A program made the translations under genes and the position numbers. Positions 63,284-64,000 of a stretch of 64,000 nt of DNA are shown piece by piece. The notes below the pieces were generated by a model. It had not been told where the DNA came from. It worked only from the letters and a program-made list of their open reading frames with translations, and did no database searches. How positions within the stretch are numbered: position 1 is the stretch's first letter; every line of letters starts with the position of its first letter. The DNA comes from Streptomyces cellulosae (GTDB lineage Bacteria; Actinomycetota; Actinomycetes; Streptomycetales; Streptomycetaceae). The stretch spans positions 1 to 64,000 of the forward strand of contig NZ_JOEV01000035.1 in assembly GCF_000721105.1 (NCBI RefSeq), read 5' to 3'.

Positions 63284-63512
63284 GCGAGACATTGCACGAC
63301 GGGGGACGCGGCGCCGAGCCGGATAGCGGTGGCGGTCGGCCGTGACGAGGGGATGGTGTGCGTGAGTGTCGAGGACGACGGCTGCGGTGGCGCGAACGCC
63401 TCGGGCAGCGGACTGTTCGGGCTCGCCCGGCGGGTCGCGGCCCTCGACGGGATACTCGGGGTGATCAGCCCGCCGGGCGGCCCCACGCTGGTGACCGCGG
63501 ACGGGGGTGTCT
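63284..63512 (+). pseudogene. Remnant of a sensor histidine kinase C-terminus
   Basis: One frame reads APSRIAVAVGRDEGMVCVSVEDDG, then SGLFGLARRVAALDGILGVISPPGG, the end of a NarL-type sensor kinase ATPase domain (D-x-G box and G-L-x-GL-x-R-V motif). The N-box and everything before it are missing, and after the SPPGG end the frame runs on into Gly/Arg-rich sequence. No ribosome site or start is convincing. It appears to be a decayed fragment; no response-regulator partner is seen. The rest of 63150-63647 is empty. Confidence 0.65.
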
Positions 63513-63647
63513 GGTGGTGGAGGGGAGCGGTCGGCGGGGCGGACGGCCGGGGAGGGGAGCGGTCGGCGGGGCGGGCGGCAGGGGAGAGAGCGGTCCTTGG
63601 GGGCGGGCGTGGGGGAGTGGCACCCCTTGCCCTTCAGGGAGCGGTTG

Positions 63648-63869
63648 TCAGCCGCAGCAGCCGCCGCCGCAGCAACCGCCTCCGCCGCCACCGGCTCGGG
63701 GTGCGGGCGCCGGGGCGGAGGCCGAGCCGCCGACCGCCACCGTCGACAGGAGCTTCACCGTGTCGTCGTGGCCCGCGGGGCAGGCGGTGGGAGCGGAGGA
63801 CTCCGCCATCGGGCGGCTCAGTTCGAAGGTGTCGCCGCAGGTCCGGCAGCGGTACTCGTAGCGAGGCAT
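63648..63869 (-). CDS. FmdB-family zinc ribbon protein
   Basis: 73 residues from ATG 63869 (MPRYEYRCRTCGDTFE). A Cys pair (CRTC) and a second half-site (CPAGH) form the FmdB/regulatory zinc ribbon, followed by an Ala/Pro linker and a Gly/Cys-rich end (GGGCCGGGCCG) that adds four more cysteines. FmdB proteins are small regulators of unknown mechanism. Nothing regulatory is visible around it. Confidence 0.87.
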   Translation of the reverse strand: MPRYEYRCRTCGDTFELSRPMAESSAPTACPAGHDDTVKLLSTVAVGGSASAPAPAPRAGGGGGGCCGGGCCG

Positions 63870-63940
63870 ACGCACAGGTTAACCGGCTCCCGTCGAACCT
63901 CGTAGGGCACGAGCCGGAAGCCCGAACAAGCGTCGGGACT

Positions 63941-63970
63941 TCAGCCGGACTCAGCCGGACTCAGCCGGAC
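63941..63970. repeat. Three perfect 10-bp tandem repeats at the window end
   Basis: TCAGCCGGAC occurs three times in a row. On the minus strand each unit ends in TGA, so it may mark the 3' end of a gene beyond the window, like the other arrays here. Confidence 0.8.
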
Positions 63971-64000
63971 AAGGAGCGAGCTCGGCACTCAGGGCGCAGT

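Noticed and set aside
1..64000. CRISPR arrays, tRNA or rRNA genes, insertion sequences
   Set aside because: No spaced identical repeats, cloverleaf-like segments, rRNA signatures or transposase genes were recognised by eye; a covariance-model search would be needed to exclude a degenerate tRNA.

Overview
The window is high-GC actinobacterial DNA. Codon third positions are nearly all G or C, GTG and TTG starts are common, Shine-Dalgarno sequences are AGGAGG-like, intergenic hairpins are very GC-rich, and the gene content fits Streptomyces. The strongest anchor is fasR-fabD-fabH-acpP-fabF, which has the S. coelicolor arrangement. A homodimeric AceE, DUF3052 and DUF3145 proteins and several TerD paralogues support this. 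No rRNA, tRNA, CRISPR array, phage or intact insertion sequence was seen.

Bases 1-31000 are mainly carbohydrate uptake and catabolism. They hold the end of a secreted arabinanase, two aldose 1-epimerases (one further on, at 31-32 kb), a ChvE/GguAB-type sugar ABC transporter on the minus strand, a U32-family protein, a sugar-acid operon (enolase-superfamily dehydratase plus zinc dehydrogenase), a LacI regulator with a YtfQRT-YjfF-type transporter on the plus strand, an orphan ChvE-like binding protein, and a GH3 beta-glucosidase divergent from a TetR regulator. A 25-nt element is identical upstream of the sugar-acid operon and of the orphan binding protein, 12 kb apart, which suggests a shared regulator. 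Between these lie a MarR/oxidoreductase pair with a clear operator, a serine hydrolase, an internally deleted M14 carboxypeptidase remnant and membrane or peptidase-like genes.

Bases 31000-48700 hold housekeeping lipid metabolism (the fab operon and its regulator) and small regulator/enzyme pairs: MerR with an aldo/keto reductase, and TetR with an MFS exporter. There are also pirin, GNAT, DUF4429 and DUF1023 proteins and a potassium-channel protein. Bases 48700-53000 carry aceE, a DUF3052 gene and an AhpE-type peroxiredoxin.

Bases 53000-62200 form a tellurium-resistance-type (Ter) stress locus. It has two tandem TerD genes, a DUF475/TerC-like membrane protein, a TerA-like protein, a TerD with a repeat tail, and a three-gene biosynthetic unit: CitE-like lyase, a fused PRTase-TRSP-StiP protein, and a HAD phosphatase. 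Published comparative genomics of Ter systems predicts that such units make a nucleoside-like metabolite. The right end holds a frameshifted SRPBCC remnant, a DedA gene, a histidine-kinase C-terminal remnant and an FmdB-type zinc ribbon.

A pattern that crosses gene families is worth attention. Several unrelated genes (oxidoreductase, TetR, GalM, DUF4429) end inside short tandem arrays whose units are copies of the gene's own last codons plus the stop codon. Other 18-bp arrays lie inside coding sequence, in the aminotransferase tail and a zinc-ribbon membrane protein.
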